Source: Torreya grandis (Eukaryota > Streptophyta > Pinopsida > Cupressales > Taxaceae). Taken from it: DNA of 64,000 bases. This document shows positions 21,902 to 34,004 of the stretch, in pieces; position 1 is the first letter of the stretch, and each line of letters opens with the position of its first letter. The stretch covers positions 9,982,501 through 10,046,500 of the forward strand of contig JARHVA010000006.1 in assembly GCA_037957365.1 (NCBI GenBank). The letters run 5' to 3'. Made by a program: the position numbers and the translations under genes. The notes beneath the pieces are model-generated. The model was not told the DNA's origin, made no database searches, and saw only the letters and a list, made by a program, of their open reading frames with translations.

Positions 21902-22801
21902 CTAAAAGGCACAGTCATTCTCATCGTCAGAGCTGTCACTGTTACTTTCTCCTATTGAGTCACTTTCTTCTTTTATATATAACCCCTTTTTGTTCTTGAA
22001 GAAGTTTTTCTTAGCATAATGCGGTTTTACCTTTTTGATGTTTTCAACTTGATCGTCATTGTCCTTATTGAATGGACATTTTGCAGCGAAGTGTCCTACC
22101 TTGCCGCAGTTAAAACACTTGAACGGAAGTTTTCCTTTATACTTACCTGATCCTCTCTTTAGTTTTCTGACAAAATTTGCTTCTTTACCATTAGTCTCAA
22201 TAGAATCGAGCACAGAGGCTTCTTTTGCAGACTTTACTACTTTGAAGGCTGCTTCTCTCTTGACCGTGTCTGTCTCTCCCATCCTCATTTTGTAGGCTAT
22301 AAACATTCCATGTAGTTCGTCCATGGTAAGCTTGTCCAAATCTCTTGCTTCTTCAATAGCCAAAATTTTGGAGTCATATATTGATGGAAAGGATCTCAGA
22401 ACCTTCTTGACAATAGTCGATTCTTCTATTGTTTCTCCAAGTCCTCTTATAGCATTGACTATCTCATCTACCCTAAGGAGGTAGTCAGTTATCTTCTCTT
22501 CTTCATTCATCTTCAAGGTTTCAAACTGTCCTTTGTGCGTTTGCAACTTGGCCTATTTCACTTTAACATCTCCTTCATAGATACTTTTTAACTTATTCCA
22601 AATGTCTTTTGCACTCTGGAAGTGCATAACTTTGACAAACTCGGAGTTTGACAACCCACAAAGAATAACATTCTTAGCTTTGGCATTCTTCTCATAAGCC
22701 TTTTTGGCCGCTTGATCAATACGAGTTACAGCAAGAGCTGTGTAACCATTTACCACTGACATCCATACATCAAACCCTAGGGAAGACAAATATGCTTCCA
22801 T
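21902..22801 (-). pseudogene. Copia 1 gag
   Basis: The frame from 22801 begins MEAYLSSLGFDVWMSV and includes KDIWNKLKSIYEGD, the UBN2/copia-type Gag core. A TAG at 22,553 separates it from QTHKGQFETLKMNEEEKI and GLGETIEESTIVKKVLRSFP, both typical of copia Gag. A CCHC knuckle CFNCGKVGHFAAKCPF follows near 22,095, and an acidic Ser-Asp tail ends the piece. The product would form the virus-like particle. The start is chosen because it lies 149 bases inside the LTR edge and matches the usual copia start MExYL. Confidence 0.88.
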
Positions 22802-22933
22802 TTTTATGCTTCAAAAAACATAGTTAGACCCATCGAACAGAAGTGCCTTATTTGATGAAGATCCTTCTTGGCAGGCCATTGTGTTCACCACTCATGATCT
22901 ACTTGAGTCGACTAAGCTTCTCCTAAGGAACCT

Positions 22934-22947
22934 GGGCTCTAATACCA
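22934..22947 (-). other. Copia 1 primer binding site (tRNA-Met type)
   Basis: On the minus strand TGGTATTAGAGCCC lies two bases inside the LTR end, one change from the common TGGTATCAGAGCC complementary to initiator tRNA-Met. It would prime minus-strand synthesis. Confidence 0.88.
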
Positions 22948-22949
22948 AA

Positions 22950-25283
22950 TGTTGAACACACTATCTACTGAGAGAGGGGGTGAATCAATAGATGAGCTAA
23001 AACCTGGTTCTTAAAACTTTTAAATAGGATACTTAAAGTACATGCAAAGTAAAGAATAAAAACAGAGATCATACACACACATAAGAATGCTCAACACTAG
23101 ATTTTTACGTGGAACCCAAAGGGAAAACCGCCATGAGAAACGCTGTTAGAAGCTACTATTTTAATCCAGCCTCACAGAAAAGAAGTCTCACAGACAAACC
23201 TCACTGGTTACATTCAAGAGCACCCACTTTAAGGAAGCGTCAACTTCCTAACTGAGCACCAACTCAATTTTTTTGATGGCACTAACCTATTAGAAAAATG
23301 AAACTGTAACTTCAAAATACATAAGAGATTTAGAATGAATCTTGTTCAATTTTTTGTTACAAGTCTAGTCTGTAAGTACACCTACGTTGTGTGCCTTCTC
23401 GGCTTATTTGCCTTTATCTCTGAGTCTGGATATCTTCTATATTGACACACCTTATTTTTTTTTGCCTTTTTACACTATCTGCATATGTCCTCACTCGACA
23501 ATTTTGAGTTAACACTAATTATTATCGTAGCAGTAGCAAAAGGCACTTTTAAATGTTTTGTTCGTAGCATATATGGACAAATGCCTCTTAGGGTTTTCTA
23601 TCTATAAAGAGTTCACATTTCAACTGCTCTTAACCGGTTCAAGCTTTTGATCTGCATTCAATGTGACTTTGACTTTGTCTCTCGATTCATGCTTCAAACG
23701 GCAACGTTCAAATGTATTTTACTATCTTTGGCATCTACACTTCTACTGCACTTAATTGCGCCGCTTCCTCGATCACTTTTGATCTGCATTCAATGTGACT
23801 CTGACTTCGTGTCTCGATTTATGCTTCAAACGGCAACGTTCAAATGTCTTTTACTATTTTTGGCATTTGCACTTCTATTGCTCTTAACTGTGCCGCTTCC
23901 TTAATCACTTCGATTGAAAAATCTCGAGCTCCGTGAAGATATATTGAGTTCATCACCAGTTTCAATTGTTCCTTTATAGACAGTTAGAAGACAATGAATG
24001 CAGGCTTTTTATTTCTTTTGTCTTGCCAAGTTCACGTTCTTTTCTTTGTTGGATCTTTCCTTATGAACTTTTGACACTTGTCAAATGCGCATGCACTCGG
24101 AGGATCATCTGAGTTTGCTTTGCACCATTTGATCTAATACACCGATCAGACATGAGCCGTTGATCTTTTAAAGTAGCATGAGTTTTAATTCTTGCTTTGC
24201 CATTAACCATCGAGCTTCTTTTCTTCCCTTTTCGCATCTCGTTGCTTTCTATATCATGGGTTCTATTCCGCTCCTTTCGATAATCCTCGATATACTCGAT
24301 CTTTACCCTTTGTATTGAGCGTTAAACTTCGGCATGTTGGCGTAATCTTATTTTCTTCAGCATTCTTGTAACGCTCCTTGTAATGTCGATCCTTGAAGAC
24401 TTTCTCGTCTTTTAACCTTGCTTTAATTCCTTCAGAAGGTTCATACAAATTGTTGTGGGCCTTTGTGTCTTCGGGACAATTTCCATGGACTTTTTGTCTG
24501 GGTCCGTTTCATCCTGAAGTGTCCTTCAATTTCTCCGAAAGAATTCGTCATTGGCTTCTAATAGGAGATGTCCTTCGAAAATCTTTTCTTCGGATTTTTT
24601 GTCCTAGACATTTCTTCGGACTTTTTGTCCACGTCCTTTCTTCGATTTTTCTGCAAGTGTCTACATACCCTTTGCAACGGTCAAAAGATACCCTTCGGAC
24701 TTTCTGCAATCTACCCTTCAGCTTTTCTGCAAGTGTCCACATAACCTTTGCAACATTCAAAAGATACCCTTCGGACTTTCTGCAATTTACCCTTCGGCTT
24801 TTCTGCAAGTTTCCTCATACCTTTTGCAACGTTCAAAAGATACCCTTCGGACTTTTTGAAAAGGTCCACTTGCCATTCGGAACGTTCAAAAGATACCCTT
24901 TGGACTTTTTGAAAGGGTCCACTTGCCCGAGAACGACTTGACAATTTTTTCGAAATAATTGTCCTTGCCATTCTTTTCGAAAGAATTCCTCCGAAGGAAT
25001 TCTTCAAGACTATTTCGAGTTTTCCATTCTTTTTGACTTATCCCAATTGCCTCTTCTAAGTAAGAGCATTTCACAAACGCGATTTACTCCACAAGTTTGC
25101 TCAACTCAACCTTTGACATTAATGCATGATTAGTTTCAATCTCAATGACATCAAGGACATTAACCTTTGACATCAATGACAATTCCACGCTGCCCTAGAT
25201 GGGAATGATAACTCTTTAGTCCTTAGATTGCTTTCTGTATCATGATATCAAAACTATCCACTATCTCGCTCAAATTTCCAACA
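22950..25283 (-). repeat. Copia 1 5' LTR (right copy)
   Basis: This 2,334-base LTR is homologous end to end with 14,749-17,374. It keeps the 130-bp tandem duplication (23,649 and 23,781) but fewer 26-bp (about two), 76-bp (about three, from 24,652) and 56-bp (about two, from 24,860) units. It ends TTTCCAACA and is followed by the target duplication GCAAG. Confidence 0.92.
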
Positions 25284-26750
25284 GCAAGTGCCCTTCAAAA
25301 AGTTCGAAAGGTCCTTTGCAAAAGCTTGAAGGGACACTTTCAAAAAGTCCGAAGGGTCTTTTTCTCTAAACAAGCTTTCTGAAAGGTACAGTTCAAATTC
25401 TTCGAAAGACACTTTCAAAAAGTCCGAATGGACACTTTCAAAAAGTCCAAAGGGTCTTTTCTCGGGAAAGTGTCCAGTTCAAGTTTGCCGAAGGGCATGT
25501 TTAGGGTTTACGAAAGGTGAAAGGGGCCCGAAAGGTTAATTCTTTCAGAAAAAAAGGTCCGTGGGAAAATTGTTCGAGAAAATGTCAACGCAAAGGTCCA
25601 AAACAAAAATTTCGAAGGAATGGTCCCAATAGAGTGACGGTTATATGGACGTTAACTTCGAGGTGATGAGCTAGCCATTGTTGTTTAAATAGTGGTCCCA
25701 AGCATATCAGAGTGGCTCATATCACCAGTGAGCAGATCATGATCCGAGTCATTTTTGACGGCCAATCAAAGGAAGAAAGGCTGAGGAGCTTTGCAGGGTT
25801 TGAACATTTAACTTGGTCAAGTTGGAATGAATTTTCAAAGGATGTTTGTGGGCACACTCACATGGAGCCAACATTCTGACAAATGCCATGAAGGCATACA
25901 CGTAGACTCCAAGTGATGCCTCTCCAAGGCCAACAAAATGAAAGCGACTCTTCCCTACATCGTTGCACACCTCAGCAAGCCGGTGAGAAGTTGTTAGCAT
26001 CAAGACAAATCGACAAATGGACTCATTTGCATAACCGCATTGATGCCATTACTTAGCTCGAAAATATCTTGTTTCTACTAGTGCAACCATTGGGGAAGCA
26101 TCTTTGAGAGAGCAAGCTAGTTGTGTAACCACTTGAGGTAACATGGATCAATCGAATGGCCTGAATGAGCATCATTTGCAAAGACGGTTGCAGCTGAAGA
26201 TGGGGACTCCTAACAGATTGATTCTTCTTTCTGGCATCGAAGGTCTCCTCTCACTTCCTTTCTGCTACAAATACAGCCCTTGGACTAGTCTAAAAATGAC
26301 CACACAGTGTATGGCAAAGCCCTACTGGATTGATTTATATTCTACCTTTGAGCATTAGTACAAGTTTTTTTTCTTTCAAAGTTCTGAACAATTGTCTAAG
26401 TGTGTAAGAGACATATAGTGATAGTAAGTGATGATTTTTCATCCTTCTGTCCTTTATCCTTCATGCCTGAGCAAAAGTTATTAGTCTAACAAGTCATATA
26501 GAGTGTGTTCAAGTGTGATGAATTGCTGCAAGTGTATAATTGTTTTTGAAGTGTGCAAAGTTTGTCTTTCAGTTCATTTGCCTTGTGTCATTTTACACAT
26601 CTCGCCTTTGTACTGAAATACTTGTGTTAGAACCCCTTAGAGCTTGAAAATGGTCTGTGCGTTTTGTTGTATTGTGCATTAGAATATGATATCCACTTGG
26701 AAGATAATCTTGGTGCATCACCAATCCTAGAGTAGGTTTTATTTTGAGCA
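25284..26750 (+). mobile_element. Gypsy 1 3' region, right part
   Basis: Directly after copia 1 the GTCCGAAGGG array of 14.2-14.75 kb resumes (GGACACTTTCAAAAAGTCC at about 25,332, 25,406 and 25,429). A TATA-like GTTTAAATAGTGG lies at 25,685, which would place the transcript start of the LTR nearby. AT-rich U5-like sequence continues to about 26,750, but no clear CA end or target duplication could be placed. ORFs such as 26143-26358 lack family signatures. Confidence 0.55.
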
Positions 26751-27456
26751 ATTTCTAACCCTTTTCCGTTAAATCAAGTTGGTTTAGACAGAGGTTGTTT
26801 TGCAGAGATATATTCAGGGAGCTAGCCCCCTTTAAATCTAGAGGTTCATTTCCTCTATAGGTATACCCACATGCCTGGAAATGTTTCAACGTTGCCCAAA
26901 TCTGGAAGAGGATTAAACACTCTCTTCTAAGGTGCAAGATTTGGAGACAATAGTAACAACTACAAAAATGACAAATCCATGTTGCATTCAACAATATGTT
27001 CATTGTAGAAGTGGCAGGCAGCCATGCAAGGGCTGAAAACTCTCTATTAGCAGTCCCAAACTGAAAAGTACCCCATGTCTGGACATCCTTGCAAATCCAC
27101 TTGTATGGGTGTAAATGGAGGAATGCGGTGGCTAGTAATGATGAGGACAACATTAAATCTGAAAATCAGACTCGTAGCTGCCATGAGTGTGTTCCTTCTG
27201 AAATTTGATGGAAGGATACTATCACCATCTGCTTCTCTCATATTTTGTTGATGACCCTTTGCACAAATACCCACATTTGGAAGTACTCCACCATGCTTAT
27301 GTTGCGCTACTCTGATATTCATATGAACTCCTTTCAATGCCTTAGACATATTTGCATCAACTCTACTATATTGAAGATTCAAAAATTTGGCATGCCCTCT
27401 ATCCATTTTTTTCCTAATAGAGGACAAACACTCTCTCACTCATCCCGGAGTTGTTA
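26750..27456 (-). mobile_element. Internal fragment of an LTR element, unclassified
   Basis: This lies inside the primer site of the LTR at 27,475. Two overlapping minus-strand ORFs (27047-27439 of 130 codons starting MRECLSSIRKKMDRG, and 26755-27153 of 132 codons) have no recognisable gag or pol domain. It could be a 5' leader, a degenerate gag or a non-coding element. The other LTR was not found. Confidence 0.4.
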
Positions 27457-27474
27457 CCTTGATTTGATACCAAT
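27457..27474 (-). other. Primer binding site of the 27.5 kb LTR
   Basis: The minus strand reads ATTGGTATCAAATCAAGG immediately outside the LTR end; TGGTATCA matches the tRNA-Met type primer site, the rest is diverged. Confidence 0.55.
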
Positions 27475-28155
27475 TGATGCAGTCAAGGATAGGGGGTCCA
27501 ATTAAGGACAACTTGTTCCTTGCAGCCTACCACTCAAACACACACAGACATGAGATTGATAAACTTCACACTTTTATTGATCTTTCTTGGAGAAGTATAG
27601 ACATTACACACAAACACACTCACTTTCCCTCAGGGTACAACACAAGGGAAGAATGCTACATAGTCCCTTCTTGGACTAAACACTACTCTCTACTCCTCTA
27701 GCTTTCTTCTCGAGCACCTACACTTACTTGGGAGATCTTCTTCAACCTTAGTCTGCTTGCTCCAAAGCCTTCCTTCTTGTGTGCCTCGTGGTGTGACTCT
27801 TGGGATTCCCATCCACCTTGAAAACACTCCAAATGAGCACTTGAATCATTCTGGGTCGTTACTTGGGCGTGGTTAACCACCATAGACGAAGCCATCATTT
27901 TATGTAGAGCAGCGGTTACGTAACCATCACGGGCGGTTATGAAACCGTAGAATGCATACTTGTGTTAATCGACGGTTATGTCACAAGACAAAGAATACCC
28001 TGTCTCATGACTTGAAACCGCTCCTTATCCCTTCCAAAAGCTTGTTGAAGTGTGATTGAGTTCATGTAGGATGTCTTTTATTGTTGAAAGCCCACAAACA
28101 CAGAAGATATCTTTTGGTCGATGCAAGATCGCTTGACTACCCAGATGCTCCTACA
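27475..28155 (-). repeat. LTR (681 bp) of an unclassified element
   Basis: The unit starts TGATGCAGTCAAGG next to the primer site and ends ATGCTCCTACA (sense start TGTAGGAGCAT). It contains two close GCGGTTA motifs (27,911 and 27,930). It is the 5' LTR of a minus-strand element whose interior lies to the left. No partner LTR is in the window. Confidence 0.6.
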
Positions 28156-28780
28156 TCACCTGTGAGAGGCAAAAAGGGAGCCTAGAGTAAAGGCAACGAC
28201 TTTGAGAGGAATGGAGAGCCCAAAAATTAATTTAGACCTCTTCAAAAAATAGAGAGAACAATGACTAGAGTGGTCGCCCTTGTTCAGCCATGAACAACAC
28301 CCAAACCAAAAAAAATCATCACAATTGCGAATAACCTTGTGCCTAGAAAAAAGATTGTATGTAGTCACAATTGGAGTGCAATTTTGAAGAACAAACAAAG
28401 ATATGCATGGTGAATTTGAAAATCAGACATACATATTTCAAGAAATGGAAAGTGTGTAGTATACTATCCAAACAAACCCAACTACCTATTTTCAAAGAAG
28501 TAGTCGAAAAATTCATAGCCTAGACTAGATACTCACTGAGTTTCATCAAAGAAAGTGCCAAGGGGAAATCACACTATAGTCTTCATGAAATTATTCCATA
28601 AAAGCAAACCATCAAACTAAACAAAACATAATTTTTACAAGTAGAGAAGAACAAACCTGAGAGGTGTATTTGTTGTCGCTCCAACTACATGCTAAAATGG
28701 CAGCGGCAGTGGCGTGATGGTGGCTTATAGCCTCTCAAGCCACAAACTTGCCGCCTCAAAATCGTTGTACCATCAATTAT
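28156..28780. other. Stretch without recognisable gene
   Basis: No domain is seen. It may be partly 3' untranslated sequence of the LINE relic that follows. An 80-codon minus ORF (28156-28398) has no family signature. Confidence 0.4.
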
Positions 28781-29390
28781 TCCACCCTTAAAATGCAATA
28801 CATGATTATTAAGGCCCATTAAAATTGGGTAGTGTGAGAAGCTTTGCAAATCTCCTTCCAAAATTGGAGAGATTTTCAATCATTATGGGATGTAACTTAA
28901 TTTGCAAATTATTATTGTTTAAATAATTTTTCTCCACACCAAGGCTGGTAAGGACATCTGCAACTTTATTTCCATTTCTTTGGGTGGTGGATGGACCAGG
29001 TAGAAAACTTGGATAGCAGATTTTCACAATCTTCAATGGTGATATTCAGCTGCTAGTGCTTACTAACCTTCTTGTTTATGGCCTCAAAAGATGAGACACG
29101 AGTCTCCCTTGATAACCAAGTTCATCCAATTCTTTTCTTTTGCAAGATGAAGACCTCACCACAAAGCCTTCGCTTCAACAAAATTGTTGGTAGTTTTCCC
29201 TAAGGCTTCAAAAAAGACCAAAAGTGGTGCACCCTTATTATATCTAAAATTTCCACTTGAGCGGGCCCAACCCGGATTTCTTTTGGCTGCTCCATCAAAG
29301 TTTAGAATTATATCCGAGTCTTGAGGAGGAATCCAAGATTTTTTTTTTGTTGTTTCTACTCTTACTGCTGACCCTATTATCAAGAATGCT
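28780..29390 (-). pseudogene. LINE RNase H fragment
   Basis: On the minus strand the frame from 29383 reads ILNFDGAAKRNPG, then TNNFVEAKALW, the first catalytic Asp and the Glu-containing helix of the RNase H that ends plant L1-type LINEs. After a frame break the peptide NGNKVADVLTSLGVEKN supplies the last Asp. The central segment (29,040-29,150) is interrupted. No RT is attached, so this is a short 3' relic, or a fragment left after deletion, separate from the larger LINE at 46 kb. Confidence 0.8.
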
Positions 29391-29931
29391 TTTTACAATT
29401 ATTATATATATTTTTTAAGTTTATTCTATGAATTTATATATTTATTTTATTTGCAAAGTTTTTAGCTGAGCCTGAGTTCTAGTCAAAATTTTCAGTTGCC
29501 AAGTTTTTGAACTATGTTTTACATGTGTGCCTTGGGTATCGAAGTTGTATTACTTTGGCCTAAACTTGACACTGAATTTTAATCAGTTTTTATTGTAATT
29601 GATAAGTGTGGATTCATTAATGATAAAACAATAGAGGTACTTGATTTAGTTCACAAAGCACAAATAATTATTTTGGTCCATAAGCCGTTTCACCTCAAAA
29701 ACCTTAGCTGAATATTAAAACCAAAATTTTTAAATGAGCTATCCAACAAAATTGTTTTAAGAATTTAGGTATCATATTCAAATTGGAATAAAAATGACCA
29801 GCTTTGTGTTTAGTATTTAGTGGGAATAATATTATATATTCTATTCTTTAAGCATTCTATGCAAGAGTGCATTTATGTTAGATAGTCTTAATGTTCCATA
29901 CTAAGTGTATATATGCAAATTAGAGCAAGTA
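29391..29931. other. AT-rich stretch, nothing recognised
   Basis: Very AT-rich sequence with no ORF, LTR end or repeat pair recognised; it directly precedes the R1 LTR. Confidence 0.5.
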
Positions 29932-30818
29932 TGTTAGGAATTCAAAACAAATGAAATCTCTACTCTAAGAAGCGATATACCTCGGATAAGAGCGAAGAGG
30001 GGAAGAATATACCTTTACTTACCGATGAAGACATCCCTTGTTGTGTCAATTTGCTCCTCTTTGATTGTTGGATGCGGGTGCTCAATAGGCCGCTGGCAAG
30101 GATATGGAAAGCATGTCCCCTTGTAGGATGCTTGATTTGCTTGATGCGTGATAGGATGATGAGAGGCTGTGTGCTCCAAATTGACAAAACTTTACTTGTT
30201 GAGAATGGAGGGGTGAGCTCCAATTTATAGGATTTGTGAATGAATGACAACTATTGATTTAGATTCAAAATCAATGGAGAATGAATCCTACATCTCATTG
30301 AATGAGAGAGGATGGGCAATAAATGTTGGGGGTTGAGTGTGTAAGATGAGGAATGGGCTTGATAAGAGTTTGTCCTATTTGCCTTGGGATGTGATGAGAT
30401 TGCATGGGGATTTGTTTGAGATTGACTTGGGGATTGGGATGATATGCCTTGAGCTTGGAGAAGATTGATGGTGTAATTTGGGGATGTTACGTGATGACAT
30501 CATAGATTTGAGATGGAAAATGGAATTTTTTGATTTATTGAAAATTGGAACGTCCATGGATTATATTATCAACTAATTAACATGGTTAGTTATTGTAATT
30601 AATCTAGGTTTTTATTGTTGGTGGGATGGGGTAAGGCTATGGATGGAATTGATTAATGTGATAGGGGGAATAGTGATGAATAGTAGATTGGCTAGGGATG
30701 TTAGTTAATGATAGGATTATAATGCGATGGCGGGTAGGATTAGGGTTTTGTTTAGCATGATTAGTGAATAAGGCGATAGTTAAAATCGACACAAGGTGTT
30801 TGATTTTAGGTGTCTACA
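29932..30818 (-). repeat. R1 family LTR, copy a
   Basis: This 887-base unit starts TGTTAGGAATTCAAAAC and ends GTGTCTACA. It is followed by TTTTGCCCCTTTTTAAAGGG, whose inverse is a good polypurine tract (AAAAAGGGGCAAAA), so this is the 3' LTR of a minus-strand element with its interior to the right. A related full-length copy lies at 43,694-44,604 and a truncated one at 41,277-41,412. Confidence 0.75.
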
Positions 30819-31039
30819 TTTTGCCCCTTTTTAAAGGGTGTTGCGACTTGATGTTGGATGGAGTAACGACTTTTCAAAGAATGAGGAAGCCAAAAAAATG
30901 GGCACACGAGGATGCCCTTAGTGGCATAATGAAGGTTAAATGATAATGATGATGAGAGAGTGTGATGGTTAGGGATGATGCCCCCTCGAGAGGACATGTG
31001 GGGATGAAGTAGATGGAGGGGCTCTTGCATGTATTAATT

Positions 31040-31345
31040 GCTGATGATTTGCCCCAAGCAATGATAAATGTGAGGGAAGGGATTGGGAATGATGTGTCTT
31101 GATAAAGCGGCAAGCTTTATGTGGCCCAAGCAAAGACATATGCAAGATGGTGGATTTGGGAATGATATATCCCGAGGAAGCTACGAACTTGATTTGGATT
31201 GATTCTCAATGATAAGCTACATGCTTGATTTACCCCAAGCAAAGATATATGCAAGGGAGTGGAAGTTGTGGGCTTGGACTAGGAATGATATATCCTGATA
31301 ATAAGTTGCACACTTGAATTGCCCCAATCAAGGATATATGCAAGG
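31040..31345. repeat. Degenerate tandem repeat, about 85-110 bp unit
   Basis: Four imperfect units contain CCAAGCAAAGATATATGCAA or variants, at about 31,052, 31,129, 31,237 and 31,323, each followed by a GGAATGATATATCC-like segment. They lie in the R1 interior. Confidence 0.7.
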
Positions 31346-31852
31346 GAGCGGAAGTTGTGAGCTTGGATTGGATGGATGATTGATTGATTGATTTGCAATC
31401 ATAGATAAGGGATTTAACCAATTGCATGGATTAATGATGAGATGATCACATTGATGGATAACATGGATTTGGTAGGGTGATGTAGAAGTACCTGATGATG
31501 GCATGACTTTTCAAAGATGAAGAAGCCAAAAAAAACCTAGGCACACAAAGATGCCCCTAGGTTGGATGATGAAGATTGAATGATGGTGGATTGATTTGGA
31601 TTGGATCGGTTTGGATAGAATGGGATTGATTTGGGGTGAGTAGGGATTGGATTGGATTAGATAAGGGACATGGCAAATTGATGTCTACACTCAGGTTGCG
31701 AGGATGATTGTTAGACATGGATAGTTAGAAGAAGTGGATGTTTGAGAGATGAAAGGATGTTGTTGATGGGGGAATGATTATTGATGTAGATGATGGGCAG
31801 GGACAATGCTGGCATTCTTACATGCGATTCCGATTGATTGAGCAACCTTGTT

Positions 31853-32005
31853 TTGATATGACATGATGCACCATGATATGAAAAAACCACGATGACATTG
31901 TTATTGTATGCTGATGGACGGACTCAAGTACAAGCTCATGACAAGATGCACCATGATATGGAAAACCAAGATGACATGGTTGGTGCTTATGGACCGAGTC
32001 AAGAC
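31853..32005. repeat. Two-copy tandem repeat, about 80 bp unit
   Basis: GATGCACCATGATATG occurs at about 31,864 and 31,945, each followed by a run of AAAACCA, GATGACAT and later GGAC(G/C)GACTCAAG or its variant. Confidence 0.75.
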
Positions 32006-32842
32006 TCAACAAGAAGAAATAAACAAACAAGAAAGCACACACAAAAACATAAAAGCAAATGCATGTCCTACATTATTTTTATTTTGGATTTTCTGATTTT
32101 TTTATGTTTTTGGAGTTTTCGGATTTTTAGGGTTTTTTATGACTTTTGAATTTTAAGATTTTTTTTATTTTTAAGATTTTAGGATTTTTTGATGGTTTTA
32201 GATTTTTGGTTTTATGTATGTACAAGGGCTACTAGAAAAGGGAAAACCAATTTTAGCAAAGGGGGAGGGAGTAGTAGTGGATGGAAGCGATTCAAGACGA
32301 TGCTTAGGAACGACGAGAGCTGATTAACTAGTTCTAATTTTGCAGGATTTATTAACTAATTAACCTTGATTTGATTTTTGTGGGATTTTGCATGGTTCAA
32401 GAGCAAATAAGATTATCCAATTAATGGATAAGGGGTGAAGTTCGTAAAATGATTACTTGACCTAGGATATGATTGGTGATCTTAGGGTCATGATATGGTG
32501 TGATAACATGATTAGGGATGTATAGGAATGGATTAGGGACAATTGAGGATGTATGGGAATGGATTAGGGATCTCTAAGGAACACTTCATGAAAGAACGCT
32601 AAGTGTCCAAACATCGAAGCACCACACTGGGGATATACCAGGATGTTTCCAAAACATGTCATCAGACTTCTTCCACTTATTAAGGTCAAATGGGAAAACA
32701 GGATTGGCGTGATAGGATGGATATGAGGATGGTAGGGGTAGCGAAGGTTGAATGGATAAGGAAGGAAGGATGATGAGGATGGAATAGATTTTGCCCCTAA
32801 GTGCAGGGTACTTGTAGACAATAAATTATTTACACATGACAC

Positions 32843-33019
32843 TGAAAACCAATTTTCATTACATTACTTGTCTAAGGCATCATAAGCATGGTTTTCACTG
32901 TTGGACGATTTATTTCTTTCTTTTTTTATTTTTGATTTTTTTCATAGTATTGGCTCACACAAGCCTTGCAGAATGCAACACCATAAAAAGCATGGTTAGG
33001 GAAAATACTGGATGTAAGT
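32843..33019. other. Short stretch upstream of copia 3 fragment
   Basis: AT-rich with a T-rich run at 32,912-32,942; no recognisable coding homology. Confidence 0.3.
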
Positions 33020-33390
33020 AATTTTCGTGTTTTTGGATCTACTGCTTCTATATTGGACAAAGTATTCATGTTTGTTGGTTATTGTGAACAAAGAGATGCA
33101 TATAGATTATTAGATGTCTCTACATATAGAATTGTGGTTAGTAAAGATGATGTAGATGAGAAAGTACCATTCTTTTCTGATAATGGTCAATCTAATAATA
33201 ATAATAATGTATTGCTACATGTTGTTGATGTTTATGGGACAAATTATGGTACTAAATTTGAACAAAGTTCAAAAATAAGAAAAACAGAAGTATCAAGTTC
33301 TAATGGTGAAAAGAGTGTTCACACTCTTCACATTCAGCTCAAGAAGACCAACACAAAAGGCCTAAGTGGTACCATACCACAATGAAAGAT
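33020..33390 (+). pseudogene. Copia 3 integrase C-terminal fragment
   Basis: The plus strand reads FGSTAS, then a small deletion, then VFMFVGYCEQRDAYRLLDV and VVSKDDVDEKVPF. Copia Pol has VFGSxAFxHI...KCIFVGYC...AYRLYxP...ISRDVVFDE at the end of integrase, so the match is clear. A Ser/Asn-rich linker follows. Reverse transcriptase is missing downstream. The sequence is not the same copia family as copia 1 and 2 (those have VFGSKCYIRRKEA). The frame opening at 33053 is not a gene start. Confidence 0.75.
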
Positions 33391-34004
33391 GCAAGGAAAG
33401 ATGAATTTCCTTGTTGGAAGGGCAATTTACATGGTCTAGAAAATAGAATGTGCAAGGTGAAGAGCATGTAAATTTTGCTCTTACTATTGTTTCACAAGTA
33501 TTGGAACCAAGCACAAGTTCAAAGACCAAAGTCAAATCAAAATGGAGGTTTTCCATGGAGGTTGGTGAAAGAGGAAGGGGCATATAGTAAAACCCAAGTG
33601 TTGTGAACAATAAATGCCCCAATTTTGGAAAGTAGGTGTTGGGTTTTTAACAACTCAACACATACATATCTCTCAAGAGATATGTTATGTTGTTTAGTTT
33701 TGATGTATATTCTAAATTTTTTTGTCAGACTTGATCACTCTAACAAACAGGTAAAGCATGACATATCCAAGACATGACAACAATTCAAGGAATAACAAAA
33801 TCTAGTGAATCCAGTATTTAGTACCATTTCCTACTCTACTTGGTGGTTGCAGCGGCTCATTACCCATGTACTCCAGTAAGATGGATTGGCAACAATAGGG
33901 ACATTTGGATACATTGTTGCAGTTGCAACAAATCTATCTTTGGTTAAGTTCATGTATAGACTTAATCCTATTATTGTAATAATGACTAAATCAACTCATT
34001 TAGT

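Larger units (their letters stand above)
14749..25283 (-). mobile_element. Copia 1: complete Ty1/copia element with two LTRs
   Basis: A 10,535-base element on the minus strand is bounded by direct GCAAG duplications (14,744-14,748 and 25,284-25,288). Both LTRs begin TGTTGAACA on the plus strand and end in TTTCCAACA. Internal order on the minus strand is primer site, gag with zinc knuckle, two more knuckles, protease, integrase, reverse transcriptase, RNase H, polypurine tract: the copia order. Many nonsense codons make it inactive. By hand count, the first roughly 290 aligned bases of the two LTRs differ at about 10 percent of positions, so it is older than gypsy 4. It was inserted into the 3' region of gypsy 1. 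Confidence 0.93.
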
